Below, piece by piece: positions 17,279-27,070 of a stretch of DNA of 64,000 nucleotides. Origin of the DNA: Tardiphaga sp. P9-11 (GTDB lineage Bacteria > Pseudomonadota > Alphaproteobacteria > Rhizobiales > Xanthobacteraceae); assembly GCF_008329525.1 (NCBI RefSeq), contig NZ_NPKQ01000011.1, positions 104,549 to 168,548 on the forward strand, read 5' to 3'. The notes below the pieces were generated by a model. That model did no database searches. It saw only the letters and a program-made list of their open reading frames with translations, and had not been told where the DNA came from. How positions within the stretch are numbered: the stretch's first letter is position 1; each line of letters starts with the position of its first letter. The position numbers and the translations under genes were made by a program.

Positions 17279-18253
17279 ATGAACATGCAGGCGCTCGCAT
17301 TGGCATTCATGGCCAGCATCGCCGTCGGCGGTCTGGCCTGGGTATTTCTCTATCCGCTCTTGTCCGGCGAGAAGAAGGCCGAGGTCCGCCGCGCATCGGT
17401 CGCACGCTCGGAGCCGGTGGCGCGCCAGGTCGACAGGACCCAACGCTCCCGGCGTGAGCAAGTCGAAGGATCGCTCAAGGAAGTCGAAGCACGTCTTCAG
17501 AAAGAAAAGAAGATCCCACTCGGGACCCGGATAGCGCAGGCCGGGCTCGACTGGACCGATCAGAAATTCATGGTGATCTCCGGCATTCTGGGGGGCGGAA
17601 GCTTCCTGATGACAATGCTGTTTGGCGGCGGTTTACTCGCGGCCGCTGGCCTCGGATTCGCCGCCGGCTTCGGCCTGCCGCGCTGGATACTCGGCTTTCT
17701 CAAGAAGCGGCGCGAAGCCGCCTTCCTCAAGGCGCTACCAGATGCCGTCGACGTCATCGTTCGCGGTATCAAGGCCGGCCTGCCGTTGTTCGATTCGATC
17801 AAAGTTGTCGCTGCCGACGCATCGGAGCCCCTGCGTAGCGAGTTTCTTGCCATCATCGAAACTCAGACGATCGGCATGCCGCTCGGCGAGGCCTGTGCGC
17901 GGCTCTATGAGCGCATGCCGCTTCCGGAAGCCAACTTCTTCGGTATCGTCATCGCGATTCAGCAGAAATCGGGCGGCAACCTCTCGGAAGCTCTCGGCAA
18001 TCTCTCCAAGGTGTTGCGCGATCGCAAGAAAATGGCCGAGAAAATCCAGGCCATGTCGATGGAAGCCAAAGCTTCCGCCGGCATCATCGGCTCGCTGCCG
18101 CCGATCGTGATGTTGCTCGTCTATCTCAGTACGCCTGAATATATTTCACTGCTGTGGACCCATCCGACGGGCCGGCTGATGCTGGCGGCCTGCGTGGTCT
18201 GGATGTCCTGCGGCATCTTCGTCATGAAACGCATGATCAACTTCGACTTCTGA
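17279..18253 (+). CDS. tadB: Tad inner-membrane platform protein TadB
   Basis: GspF-type platform protein of 324 residues pairing with TadC. N-terminal membrane helix, a cytoplasmic charged stretch, two helices at about 98-145, the T2SSF domain with LPDAVDVIVRGIKAGLPLFDSI, and two C-terminal helices. ATG 17279 follows GAGGAG; the adjacent GTG at 17276 is in frame. 10 bp after cpaF and 10 bp before tadC. Confidence 0.92.
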   Translation: MNMQALALAFMASIAVGGLAWVFLYPLLSGEKKAEVRRASVARSEPVARQVDRTQRSRREQVEGSLKEVEARLQKEKKIPLGTRIAQAGLDWTDQKFMVISGILGGGSFLMTMLFGGGLLAAAGLGFAAGFGLPRWILGFLKKRREAAFLKALPDAVDVIVRGIKAGLPLFDSIKVVAADASEPLRSEFLAIIETQTIGMPLGEACARLYERMPLPEANFFGIVIAIQQKSGGNLSEALGNLSKVLRDRKKMAEKIQAMSMEAKASAGIIGSLPPIVMLLVYLSTPEYISLLWTHPTGRLMLAACVVWMSCGIFVMKRMINFDF

Positions 18254-18263
18254 TGGTGCTGAC

Positions 18264-19238
18264 ATGCTCGATCTCCTGATAGCAAAGCTCCACGACATCC
18301 GTTTCATGACGATGCTACTTGCCGCGATCGCGGTTGCAGCAACGGCCTACAGCCTGCTTACGCCACTCTTCGCGGGCGACGGTCTCGCCAAGCGCATGAA
18401 GGCTGTCGCAAGCGAGCGGGAGCGGCTGCGGCAACGTGAGCGAGATCGCATGGCCAAAGGCGAGAGAGTATCGCTGCGCCAAACGCCGAAGCAGCTCGTT
18501 TCCAAGGTCGTGACCGACTTCAACCTCGGCAAGTGGCTGGCGCAGGAGGCCGCACTCGACAAGCTCGTGATGGCCGGCTATCGCGGCCAGGCGCCCTATA
18601 TTACATTCCTGTTCTTCCGCGCCGTCACGCCGATCGTGTTCCTGGTCTTCGCGATCCTCTATGTGTTCGTGATCTCGCGCATGGAGCAATCGACGCCCAT
18701 CAAGATCGGCATGTGCCTCGGCGCCGCCTATCTCGGCCTGCAGGCACCGATGATCTTTCTCAAGAATGCGATCTCCAAGCGCCAGCTTTCGATCCGTCGC
18801 GCGTTTCCAGACGCACTTGATCTGCTGCTGATCTGTATCGAATCCGGTATGTCCATCGAAGTCGCGTTTCGCCGCGTATCCATCGAGATCGGCTCGCAGT
18901 CGGTGGCGCTGGCCGAAGAATTCACGCTGACCACAGCCGAGTTGTCCTATCTGCAGGATCGTAAGGTTGCGTATGAGAACCTCGCAAAACGTACCGGACT
19001 TGAGGGCGTCAAATCGGTCTGTCTGGCGCTGATGCAGTCGGAGCGTTACGGCACCCCGCTCGGGCAGAGCCTGCGCGTCATGGCGCAGGAAAACCGCGAC
19101 ATGCGTATGAACGAGGCCGAGAAGAAGGCTGCCGCGCTGCCGCCCAAGCTGACCGTGCCGATGATCCTGTTCTTCCTGCCAGTGCTGTTCGTCGTCATTC
19201 TCGGCCCGACGGGCATCAAGGTCGCAGCGATGCAGTAA
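18264..19238 (+). CDS. tadC: Tad inner-membrane platform protein TadC
   Basis: Second platform protein, 324 residues. Membrane helices near 17-37, 113-135 and 140-160 and at the C-terminus, with the T2SSF motif FPDALDLLLICIESGMSIEVAF and the family ending MILFFLPVLFVVILGPTGIK. Last gene of the rightward tad operon and convergent with the TPR lipoprotein gene 54 bp away. Confidence 0.92.
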   Translation: MLDLLIAKLHDIRFMTMLLAAIAVAATAYSLLTPLFAGDGLAKRMKAVASERERLRQRERDRMAKGERVSLRQTPKQLVSKVVTDFNLGKWLAQEAALDKLVMAGYRGQAPYITFLFFRAVTPIVFLVFAILYVFVISRMEQSTPIKIGMCLGAAYLGLQAPMIFLKNAISKRQLSIRRAFPDALDLLLICIESGMSIEVAFRRVSIEIGSQSVALAEEFTLTTAELSYLQDRKVAYENLAKRTGLEGVKSVCLALMQSERYGTPLGQSLRVMAQENRDMRMNEAEKKAAALPPKLTVPMILFFLPVLFVVILGPTGIKVAAMQ

Positions 19239-19292
19239 GGCCAGTGCCGCCGGCCCTGCTGAACATCATTGCGGAATTTGATTGACGAGGAA

Positions 19293-20096
19293 CTACGATC
19301 GACGCGGCGCGGCGTCGTCCCGCGCGCCCAAGGGCGGCGTGCCCTTGCTGCTCAGCATCTGCTTGAGATACGCGACATTCGCCGCTGCTTCCTCGGGCGG
19401 AAGGTCGGCCTTAACGATGGATTCCGCTTCGCCGAACCGGCCCTGCAGACCGACCACCAGGCCGAGATTCTGGCGGACGCGCGGATCGACATTGCCGCGG
19501 CCCTGCGCGCGGCGCAGCGTCGCCTCCGCCTGCGGCAGATCTTTCGAGAGCATGTAGGACAGGCCGAGATTGGAAAGCACAGAGGGCTCCTCCGGCCGGA
19601 TCTTCAGCGCGCTGCCGTAGTAGCGGCGCGCCTCGTCGTGCTTGCCCATTTGGTCCAGGACGGCCCCCTGAGCCGAGAGAATGCGCCAGTCCGGATTGGC
19701 CGGGCTATGCGCGGTGGTCAGCACGTCGAAGGCGCGCTGGAAGCTGCCGGTGTCTGCCAGCGCGCGGCCGTAACCCGCCAATAGCGGCTTGTTGCCGGGA
19801 TTCGTGAGTGTCGCCTGTTCAAACACGGATACGGCCTGGGCACGCTGGCCGTTGGCGCGCAGCGCCTGGCCGTAGCGCAGAGCGGCGTCGGCATCCTTCG
19901 GGTTGGCCCTGTAGCGCTCGCCATAGACTTCAACGGCGTGGGCGGGATCTGCATCGGCCGGCGCCTCCGCGCGGGCGCCAAGTGAACCGGTGATATCGGA
20001 CATGCCTGCGGTCTTGCAGCCGGCAAGGCCTGTGGCCAGGATTGCCGTCACTGCCGCGGTCGTCAAAAGCCGGGCAAGACAAGGGGGCTGGCGCAT
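19293..20096 (-). CDS. TadD-like tetratricopeptide lipoprotein
   Basis: Outer-membrane lipoprotein of 267 residues, TadD-like pilotin/accessory candidate. Lipobox ATGLAGC at about residues 22-28, then TPR units visible as YGQALRANGQRAQAVSVFEQA, YGRALADTGSFQRAFDVL, QGAVLDQMGKHDEARRYYGSAL and LGLSYMLSKDLPQAEATLRRA. ATG 20096 is used; an in-frame TTG at 20114 is less likely. It is read against the tad operon, so it has its own promoter in 20097-20269. Confidence 0.83.
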   Translation of the reverse strand: MRQPPCLARLLTTAAVTAILATGLAGCKTAGMSDITGSLGARAEAPADADPAHAVEVYGERYRANPKDADAALRYGQALRANGQRAQAVSVFEQATLTNPGNKPLLAGYGRALADTGSFQRAFDVLTTAHSPANPDWRILSAQGAVLDQMGKHDEARRYYGSALKIRPEEPSVLSNLGLSYMLSKDLPQAEATLRRAQGRGNVDPRVRQNLGLVVGLQGRFGEAESIVKADLPPEEAAANVAYLKQMLSSKGTPPLGARDDAAPRRS

Positions 20097-20269
20097 GGCA
20101 TTTTGACTCAACAATGGAGCGGCCGGGCGGGCCAGATGCCTTCAGCAATAGAGTGTTAACCCTAATGGCTGGTTAATCGACGCAGACCGCGCCATACCCT
20201 CCCATACCGTCGCTTGACGCCCTTTGCGCTTCGGGTGTCATTGCCGCTCCCTTTCGCGAGATTCTGCAC

Positions 20270-21649
20270 ATGCATTCCGCTTTCGAGAACTCCGCCGCAT
20301 CCGCCATTCCGATCACCTTCGCGACCAAGACGACCTGGCCGGAGATCAGCGTTGCTCTGCCGGCGCCGGCGAAAGCCTTCGCCGCGGCCAACGGCTTTAC
20401 GGCGAAACCCGGCGCCTGGCTGGCGTTGCCGACGGAAGATGGCGCAATCGCCCAGGTCATCTTCGGGCTGGAGGACGACAGCACGGCCTTCCGCGACCTG
20501 TTCCGCCCCGGGCAACTGCCCAGCCTGCTGCCGCCGGGCACCTACCGTTTCGCCAACGCACCGCACGACACCCGCCTCGCCGTACTCGCTTTCGCCCTCG
20601 GCAGCTATCGTTTCAGCCGTTATCGCAAGAATGATACGCCCAAGGTAAAACTGGTGCCGCCGGATGGCCTCGACATCGCCGATATCAGCCGTATCGCCGA
20701 GGCCGCAGCACTCGCGCGCGATCTCATCAATACGCCGTCGAACGATATGGGGCCGGAAGAGCTCGCCACGACCGCCAGGGATCTCGCCACGCGTTTTGGC
20801 GCAGAGTTCAAGTGCATTATCGGTGAAAATCTCGTTCAGCAGAATTTTCCGCTGATCCACGCCGTGGGCATGGCCTCGACGCGTGCGCCACGGCTTATCG
20901 ATTTCTCCTGGGGTGATCCGTCGCATCCAAAGGTGACACTGGTCGGCAAGGGCGTTTGCTTCGACACCGGCGGCCTCGATCTCAAGCCATCGAGCGGCAT
21001 GCTGATCATGAAGAAGGATATGGGCGGCGCTGCCAACGTCCTGGCGCTGGCGCTGATGGTGATGGACGCCAAGCTGAAGGTGCGGCTGCGCGTGCTGATC
21101 CCCGCCGTGGAAAACGCCGTCGCCGGTAATGCCTTCCGTCCGCTCGATATTTTCAAGTCGCGCAAGGGGCCGACCGTCGAAATCGGCAACACCGACGCCG
21201 AAGGCCGCCTAGTGCTGGCCGATGCGCTGGCCTATGCCGATGAGGAGAAGCCAGACCTGCTGGTCGATCTGGGTACACTGACCGGCGCTGCGCGCGTGGC
21301 GCTTGGTCCGGATCTGCCGCCCTACTACACCAATGATGAGACGCTGGCACTCGATGTCGCGCGCTGCGCCAAAGAGCAGAACGATCCGCTGTGGCGGCTG
21401 CCGCTTTGGGCGCCCTACGATGCCTGGCTCGACTCCAAGGTGGCCAATATCAACAATGCGCCCTCCGGCGGCTTTGCCGGCTCGATTACATGCGCGCTGT
21501 TTTTGCAGCGCTTCGTCGAAGCCGCGAAGAGCTGGCTTCACGTGGATATCTATGGCTGGACACCATCGGCGAAACCGGGGCGACCCGAAGGCGGCGAATG
21601 CCAGGCTGCGCGGGCAATCTATCAACTATTGAGCCAGCGCTATGGATAA
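20270..21649 (+). CDS. Leucyl aminopeptidase family protein (M17)
   Basis: Cytosolic metallo-aminopeptidase of 459 residues that removes N-terminal residues from peptides. The catalytic domain has VGKGVCFDTGGLDLKP (metal and substrate lysine), the MKKDMGGAA segment and NTDAEGRLVLADALAY, the M17 signature with two metal ligands. The N-terminal domain is short and divergent, like the second, PepB-like M17 paralogue rather than PepA. Its stop overlaps the next gene by 8 bp, so the two are coupled. Confidence 0.92.
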   Translation: MHSAFENSAASAIPITFATKTTWPEISVALPAPAKAFAAANGFTAKPGAWLALPTEDGAIAQVIFGLEDDSTAFRDLFRPGQLPSLLPPGTYRFANAPHDTRLAVLAFALGSYRFSRYRKNDTPKVKLVPPDGLDIADISRIAEAAALARDLINTPSNDMGPEELATTARDLATRFGAEFKCIIGENLVQQNFPLIHAVGMASTRAPRLIDFSWGDPSHPKVTLVGKGVCFDTGGLDLKPSSGMLIMKKDMGGAANVLALALMVMDAKLKVRLRVLIPAVENAVAGNAFRPLDIFKSRKGPTVEIGNTDAEGRLVLADALAYADEEKPDLLVDLGTLTGAARVALGPDLPPYYTNDETLALDVARCAKEQNDPLWRLPLWAPYDAWLDSKVANINNAPSGGFAGSITCALFLQRFVEAAKSWLHVDIYGWTPSAKPGRPEGGECQAARAIYQLLSQRYG

Positions 21650-22493
21650 ACGCGACCCCAGGCTCACGCCTGCGCGCCCGGACGTGGCCGCGCGATATCT
21701 TGAAGGCGAGGTCGAAGCCGTACGTTTCGTCGACGGCGAGGAATTCGAAGTTACCGATGGCGTCACCTCCATGCGGCTCCAGCCATTCGCCGGCGCCGAA
21801 ATGAGTACGCAGGCCTTAAAGGGCGAGCGCTTCACCATCTACGACCGCAATGAAGAAGGCTGGGCCTGGGGCCAACTCAATGGCGACGGCTATGTCGGCT
21901 GGCTCTCGGATCTTGCGCTCTATCCAGCCGGGCCGATGCCAACACACAAGGTGACCGCGCTCCGGACGTTCCTGTTTCCTGGTCCCTCCATCAAGCTGCC
22001 GCCGACAGATACACTGCCGCTCGGCGTGCGCCTGGCGATCGTCAAGATGACCGATGCATTTGCGATGACGAATGCCGGACATTGCGTGCCGAGGCGGCAT
22101 GTAACGGAGATCGACGCGTTCGAGACCGACTTCGTTGCCGTGGCCGAGCGCTTCGTCGGCACACCCTATCTCTGGGGCGGCAAGAGCAGTCTCGGTATCG
22201 ATTGCTCCGGGCTGGTCCAAATCGCACTGACTGCCGCGGGAACCGGATGCCCGCGTGACAGCGACATGCAGGAGAGTGGCCTCGGCCGCGCTCTTTCAGA
22301 CGCCGAGATGCGGCATCTGAAGCGCGGCGACCTGATCTTCTGGAAAGGCCACGTCGCTATCGTCCGCGACGCCGACACGATCGTGCATGCCAATGCGCAT
22401 CACATGGCAACGGCCATCGAAGACACGAAGGGTGCTATTGCGCGGATCAAAGCGGCAGGCAGCGACGTGACGAGCGTTAAGCGGCTGGGCTAG
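21642..22493 (+). CDS. NlpC/P60 family cysteine hydrolase with SH3-like domains
   Basis: Probable gamma-D-glutamyl-diamino-acid endopeptidase cleaving murein peptides, 283 residues. SH3b-like segments occupy about 35-150 (EGWAWGQLNGDGYVGWLSD), and the NlpC/P60 domain follows with catalytic Cys188 in GIDCSGLVQ and His237 in GHVAIV, plus YLWGGKSS before the cysteine. No signal peptide is seen, suggesting a cytoplasmic role in recycling murein peptides, which fits the coupled aminopeptidase and the nearby Yej peptide importer. Confidence 0.88.
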   Translation: MDKRDPRLTPARPDVAARYLEGEVEAVRFVDGEEFEVTDGVTSMRLQPFAGAEMSTQALKGERFTIYDRNEEGWAWGQLNGDGYVGWLSDLALYPAGPMPTHKVTALRTFLFPGPSIKLPPTDTLPLGVRLAIVKMTDAFAMTNAGHCVPRRHVTEIDAFETDFVAVAERFVGTPYLWGGKSSLGIDCSGLVQIALTAAGTGCPRDSDMQESGLGRALSDAEMRHLKRGDLIFWKGHVAIVRDADTIVHANAHHMATAIEDTKGAIARIKAAGSDVTSVKRLG

Positions 22494-23133
22494 GCACCGC
22501 GCGCTCGTAGTAATCCTGCAGTCGTCCCCGATGCAGCGCCAGCCATTGCAGGGCGCTGACCATCAAGCCATTGAAGATAGCGTTACTCTCAAGCGCAGCA
22601 ATCGCCGCATCGATCGATACGATGAATGGCCGCGTATCTTCTGCTTCGCCGACGAGGCCCCCGCGGGACGGAACCTTGCTGCTGTCGATAAAGCCAAGAA
22701 AGAATGTGACGTATTCGTCTGTAATTCCCGGCGTCGTCAGCACGCTGTAGAGTTCAAGTAGCCGATCTGGTGTGACACCGATCTCCTCGTGGCATTCACG
22801 CGACGCCGCTGACAACGCGCTCTCATCGCCATCGACGCGCCCAGCCACAATCTCGATCATTTCGCCGCGGCCGGTGGCCAGATGCGCCGGGAGGCGGAAT
22901 TGCCGGATCAACACGATCTCCTGGCGGGCGAAATCAATCGGCAAAACTGCCGCAACACGGCCGGCACGAATCACGTCACGGCGCTGCCGCAGTGTTTCAT
23001 CATCGTCACGAATGACCGCAACGTCGAAGCGCTCATAGGGCATGTAGCCCTGCCCAATCAAGGTCGGCGCGGATACGGCGACATCGGCCGTGCGGTCCGC
23101 GATTGCAGTTTCTTTGTCCAAACGCTCAGCCAT
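22477..23133 (-). CDS. Nudix hydrolase (ADP-ribose pyrophosphatase-like)
   Basis: A 218-residue Nudix enzyme that hydrolyses a nucleoside diphosphate linked to another moiety, most likely ADP-ribose or a nucleotide sugar. The Nudix box is complete: G(x5)E(x7)REC-HEE-IGV within GRVDGDESALSAASRECHEE, with Cys where a hydrophobic residue is usual. Upstream VVLIRQFR-like segment (EIVLIRQFRLPAH) and GGEMIE-like (GRGEMIEIVAGRVD) match the ADPRase subgroup. Its 3' end overlaps that of the NlpC gene by 17 bp, tail to tail. Confidence 0.88.
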   Translation of the reverse strand: MAERLDKETAIADRTADVAVSAPTLIGQGYMPYERFDVAVIRDDDETLRQRRDVIRAGRVAAVLPIDFARQEIVLIRQFRLPAHLATGRGEMIEIVAGRVDGDESALSAASRECHEEIGVTPDRLLELYSVLTTPGITDEYVTFFLGFIDSSKVPSRGGLVGEAEDTRPFIVSIDAAIAALESNAIFNGLMVSALQWLALHRGRLQDYYERAVPSPAA

Positions 23134-23137
23134 GACC

Positions 23138-24775
23138 TTACTGCGCCGCCGCCCCGCCCGGTGCTGTCTCGATCCGGAACGCCGCGGCGAAGAGCGCCCG
23201 GGTGTAATCGGTCTTCGGATTCTTGAACAGCTCAGCCGCCGGTCCTTCTTCGACCACTTTGCCGTGCCGCATCACGATGAGATGGCTGGCCAGTGACGCG
23301 ACCACGCGCAGATCGTGCGAAATGAACATATAAGTGAGATCGCGCTTGCGTTGCAGCTCGCGCAGAAGGTCGACCATCTGCGCCTGGAACAGCATGTCGA
23401 GCGCGCTGGTGGGTTCGTCCAGAACGACGAAACTCGGCTCCAACACGGCAGCGCGCGCGATGCTGATGCGTTGGCGCTGCCCGCCGGAGAACTCGTGTGG
23501 ATAGCGGAACCGAGTCTTGGGATCGAGACCAACATCCTGCAGCGCCTTCACGACACGTGCTTCACGATCCTCCGGCGAAAGAGAAGGCTGATGCACGCTG
23601 AGCCCCTCGGCGACGATATCGCCGACTGACATGCGCGGCGACAGCGCACCGAACGGATCCTGAAACACGATCTGCATGTCGCGCCGGATCGGCCGCATGT
23701 CCTTGAACTGCAGGCCCTGGATGTCCTTGCTGAGGAATACGATCGGTCCTTGCGAGGAGATCAGCCGCAGCAACGCAAGACCGAGCGTGGTCTTGCCAGA
23801 TCCCGACTCACCGACGACACCGAGCGTTTCGCCCTGCCGCACTTTCAGGCTGACACCATCGACGGCCTTCACGTGGCCCACCGTCTTGCGCAGCAGACCG
23901 CGCTTGATCGGAAACCAGACCTTGAGATCGTCCGTCGACATCACCACCGGCGCCTCTGGCCGCGGCGGCGCGGGATCTGGCTTCGGTTCGGCGGCAAGCA
24001 ATGCCCGCGTGTAGGCATGCTGCGGCGCCGTGAACACCTGCTCCACCGGCCCCTGCTCGACGATCTTGCCGTTGTTCATGACGCAGACGGTGTCCGCGAT
24101 ACGACGGACGATGCCGAGATCATGCGTGATGAACAGCAGGCTCATACCGAGCCGCTGACGAATATCGGCCAGCAGAGCGAGGATCTGCGCCTGTACCGTG
24201 ACATCCAGCGCCGTAGTCGGCTCGTCGGCGATCAAAAGATCCGGCTCATTGGCGAGCGCCATGGCGATCATCACGCGCTGGCGTTGGCCACCGGACAACT
24301 GATGCGGATAACTGGCAAGACGCGTCTCCGGATCGGGAATGCCGACCTGCGTCAGCAATTCCAGCGTCCGCTCGCGTGCCTTGCTGCCGCGGATGCCGTT
24401 ATGAAGTTGCAGTATCTCGCCGATCTGCGCACCGATGGTGTGCAGCGGGTTCAGCGAGGTCATCGGCTCCTGAAAAATGATAGAGATATCGTTGCCGCGG
24501 ATGCCGCGGATCTCGCGCTCCGACATGCTCAGGAGCTCATGGCCCTTGAAGCGGATATGGCCGGACGGATGTGACGCCGTCGGATAAGGCAGCAGTCGCA
24601 GGATCGACATGGCACTGACGGATTTGCCCGAGCCGGACTCGCCCACAAGCGCAACGCACTCGCCCCGCTTGATCTCGAACGACACCCTGTCGACCGCGAC
24701 TGATGTATTGCCGCCATGGTGGAACGCGACCGAAAGATCGCGGACATCGAGCAGCGGCTGGTTGATGGCATCCAT
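23138..24775 (-). CDS. yejF: Peptide ABC transporter ATP-binding protein (YejF-like, two ATPase domains)
   Basis: Duplicated ATPase of 545 residues energising the Yej importer. First half: Walker A GESGSGKS (about residue 45), LSGGQRQRV, Walker B with DEPTTALD. Second half: [27 protein letters not shown]. Fusion of the two ATPases in one chain is typical of YejF, while Dpp/Opp systems use two genes. Last of a five-gene minus-strand unit; 9 bp after yejE. Confidence 0.92.
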   Translation of the reverse strand: MDAINQPLLDVRDLSVAFHHGGNTSVAVDRVSFEIKRGECVALVGESGSGKSVSAMSILRLLPYPTASHPSGHIRFKGHELLSMSEREIRGIRGNDISIIFQEPMTSLNPLHTIGAQIGEILQLHNGIRGSKARERTLELLTQVGIPDPETRLASYPHQLSGGQRQRVMIAMALANEPDLLIADEPTTALDVTVQAQILALLADIRQRLGMSLLFITHDLGIVRRIADTVCVMNNGKIVEQGPVEQVFTAPQHAYTRALLAAEPKPDPAPPRPEAPVVMSTDDLKVWFPIKRGLLRKTVGHVKAVDGVSLKVRQGETLGVVGESGSGKTTLGLALLRLISSQGPIVFLSKDIQGLQFKDMRPIRRDMQIVFQDPFGALSPRMSVGDIVAEGLSVHQPSLSPEDREARVVKALQDVGLDPKTRFRYPHEFSGGQRQRISIARAAVLEPSFVVLDEPTSALDMLFQAQMVDLLRELQRKRDLTYMFISHDLRVVASLASHLIVMRHGKVVEEGPAAELFKNPKTDYTRALFAAAFRIETAPGGAAAQ

Positions 24776-24784
24776 GCTGCGGCC

Positions 24785-25963
24785 CTATCTGAACGTCTTG
24801 CGCGGATCGAAGGCATCGCGGACGCCTTCGCCGATGAAGATCAACAGCGACAGCATGATCGCCACCGCGAAGAAACCGGTGAAGCCGAGCCAAGGCGCCT
24901 GCACATTGGCCTTGCCCTGTGACAGCAGCTCACCAAGCGATGGCGAGCCCGGCGGCAGGCCGAAGCCGAGGAAATCAAGCGCAGTCAGCGTCATCACTGA
25001 GGACGAGACGATGAACGGCAGGAAGGTCATGGTGGCAACCATGGCGTTCGGCAGCAGGTGCCGGATCATGATCTTGGCATTGGACACGCCGAGCGCCCGC
25101 GCCGCCATGATATATTCGAAGTTGCGGCCGCGCAGGAATTCCGCGCGCACGAGGCCGACCAGCGAGACCCATGAGAACAGCAGCAGGATCCCCAGCAGCA
25201 CGAAGAAGCCCGGCACCAGCACTGAGGACAGGATCAGCAGCAGATAGAGCGAGGGGATTGCACTCCAGATTTCGATGAAGCGCTGGAAGGCCAAATCGAT
25301 CCAGCCGCCGAAATAGCCTTGTACGCCGCCTGCGGCGATACCGATGATCGACGAGACAATGGTGAGCGCGAGGCCGAACAGAACCGAGATGCGGAAGCCG
25401 TAGATCAGCCGCGCAACGACATCGCGGCCCTGATCGTCAGTGCCAAGCCAGTTATATTCGAGATCACGACAGCTCCTGAGGCCTTTCTTTTCGACCACTG
25501 GCTTGCACTGTTCTTCGGTCAGCATCCATGTCGGCTTCGACGGCGCCGGCGTCGGCAAATCGAGATTGTGCGTATCGTAGGAATAGCGGATCAACGGCCA
25601 GAGAATCGTGCCGTTCTTCTCGGCGATCAGCTTCTGCAGGAAGGGGTCGCGATAATCCGCGGCCGTCTCGAAATCACCGCCGAACGTCGTCTCCGAATAG
25701 GTAACGAAAGCCGGGAAATACATCTTGCCGTCGAACTTGATGAAGAACGGCCGGTCGTTGGCGATCACCTCGGCGAACAGTGAGATGAAGAACAGGAACA
25801 AGAAAATCCAGAACGACCAGTAGCCCCGGCGATTGGACTTGAAATTCTGCCAGCGACGCTGGTTGAGCGGCGAGATGCCGAGCGGATGCCGCGATGGCGG
25901 TACAGCTTCGCCGAGCGGCGACTGTGTGGTGCTTTCCACCGGAAGGGGCGCCGTGATGGTCAT
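24785..25963 (-). CDS. yejE: Peptide ABC transporter permease YejE
   Basis: Inner-membrane permease of the Yej system, 392 residues. The YejE-specific N-terminal part is present: NQRRWQNFKSNRRGYWSFW, then a membrane helix, then the periplasmic loop with FDGKMYFPAFVTYSETTFGG. The permease domain has the EAA-like loop RALGVSNAKIMIRHLLPNA. Its ATG overlaps the yejB stop as TGATG. Substrate class (oligopeptides, microcin C in E. coli) is known for the family only. Confidence 0.92.
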   Translation of the reverse strand: MTITAPLPVESTTQSPLGEAVPPSRHPLGISPLNQRRWQNFKSNRRGYWSFWIFLFLFFISLFAEVIANDRPFFIKFDGKMYFPAFVTYSETTFGGDFETAADYRDPFLQKLIAEKNGTILWPLIRYSYDTHNLDLPTPAPSKPTWMLTEEQCKPVVEKKGLRSCRDLEYNWLGTDDQGRDVVARLIYGFRISVLFGLALTIVSSIIGIAAGGVQGYFGGWIDLAFQRFIEIWSAIPSLYLLLILSSVLVPGFFVLLGILLLFSWVSLVGLVRAEFLRGRNFEYIMAARALGVSNAKIMIRHLLPNAMVATMTFLPFIVSSSVMTLTALDFLGFGLPPGSPSLGELLSQGKANVQAPWLGFTGFFAVAIMLSLLIFIGEGVRDAFDPRKTFR

Positions 25964-27069
25964 CAGACTTCTCGCGCCTCAAAATCGATCCGCGGATCGA
26001 TCCACATATAAGCCAGATCGGACAGAAGGTTCACCACCAGGCCGACCAGCGAGAAGATGAACAGTGTGCCGAATACCACAGGGTAATCGCGGTTGAGCAC
26101 GCTCTCGAAGCCGAGGAGCCCGAGCCCGTCGAGCGAGAAGATGGTCTCGATCAGCAACGAGCCGGAAAAGAACGCGTGAATGAACGCGCCCGGGAAACCG
26201 GCGATGACGATCAGCATGGCGTTGCGGAAGATGTGATTATAGAGCACCTGCCGCTCGTTGCAGCCCTTGGCACGCGCGGTCATCACATATTGCTTGCGGA
26301 TTTCGTCGAGGAACGAGTTCTTGGTCAGCAGCGTCATGGTGGCGAAGGCGCCGAGAACCATCGAGATCAGCGGCAGCGTCATGTGCCAGGCATAGTCGAT
26401 GATCTTCCAGTACCACGGGAACTGGCTCCAACCATCCGAGGTCAGACCGCGCAGCGGGAAGATGCTCCAGAACGAACCGCCCGAGAACAGGATAATCAGC
26501 AGGATCGCGAACAGGAAGCCGGGGATGGCGAAACCGACGATGATGACGGCCGAGGTCCAGGTGTCGAAGCGCGAGCCGTCCTGCACCGCCTTGCGGATGC
26601 CGAGCGGAATCGAGATCAGGTAGGTAATCAACATCATCCAGATGCCGAGCGACATCGAGACCGGCAGCTTCTCCTTGATCAGCTGCAACACCGTAGTATC
26701 GCGGAAGTAGCTCTTGCCGAAATCGAAACGCGCGAAATTCCACAGCATCAGCGCAAAACGTTCCGGCGCCGGTTTGTCGAAACCGAACTGCTTTTCAAGG
26801 CTCTTGACGAAATCCGGATCGAGCCCCTGCGCGCCGCGATATTTCGAATTCACCGCGTCGCCTGCGGCGCCGGGCTGTGCCCGATTACCGAAGTCCCCAC
26901 CGGACGAGCCGGAGACGCGCGACGCGCCGGTATCCGCGCCGCTGAGCTGCGCGATCACGCGCTCGACGGGACCACCGGGCGCGAATTGCACCACGACAAA
27001 GGACACGAACAGAATCCCCAGCAGCGTGGGAAACATCAGCAGCACGCGCCGTGCGATATATGCGCCCAT
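25963..27069 (-). CDS. yejB: Peptide ABC transporter permease YejB
   Basis: Permease of 368 residues starting MGAYIARRVLLMFPTLLGILF, the canonical DppB/YejB N-terminus. A long first periplasmic loop precedes the permease domain, whose cytoplasmic loop reads YVMTARAKGCNERQVLYNHIFRNA. The frame is open upstream, but ATG 27069 lies one base after the stop of the binding-protein gene and gives the correct N-terminus. Confidence 0.92.
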   Translation of the reverse strand: MGAYIARRVLLMFPTLLGILFVSFVVVQFAPGGPVERVIAQLSGADTGASRVSGSSGGDFGNRAQPGAAGDAVNSKYRGAQGLDPDFVKSLEKQFGFDKPAPERFALMLWNFARFDFGKSYFRDTTVLQLIKEKLPVSMSLGIWMMLITYLISIPLGIRKAVQDGSRFDTWTSAVIIVGFAIPGFLFAILLIILFSGGSFWSIFPLRGLTSDGWSQFPWYWKIIDYAWHMTLPLISMVLGAFATMTLLTKNSFLDEIRKQYVMTARAKGCNERQVLYNHIFRNAMLIVIAGFPGAFIHAFFSGSLLIETIFSLDGLGLLGFESVLNRDYPVVFGTLFIFSLVGLVVNLLSDLAYMWIDPRIDFEAREV

Positions 27070-27070
27070 G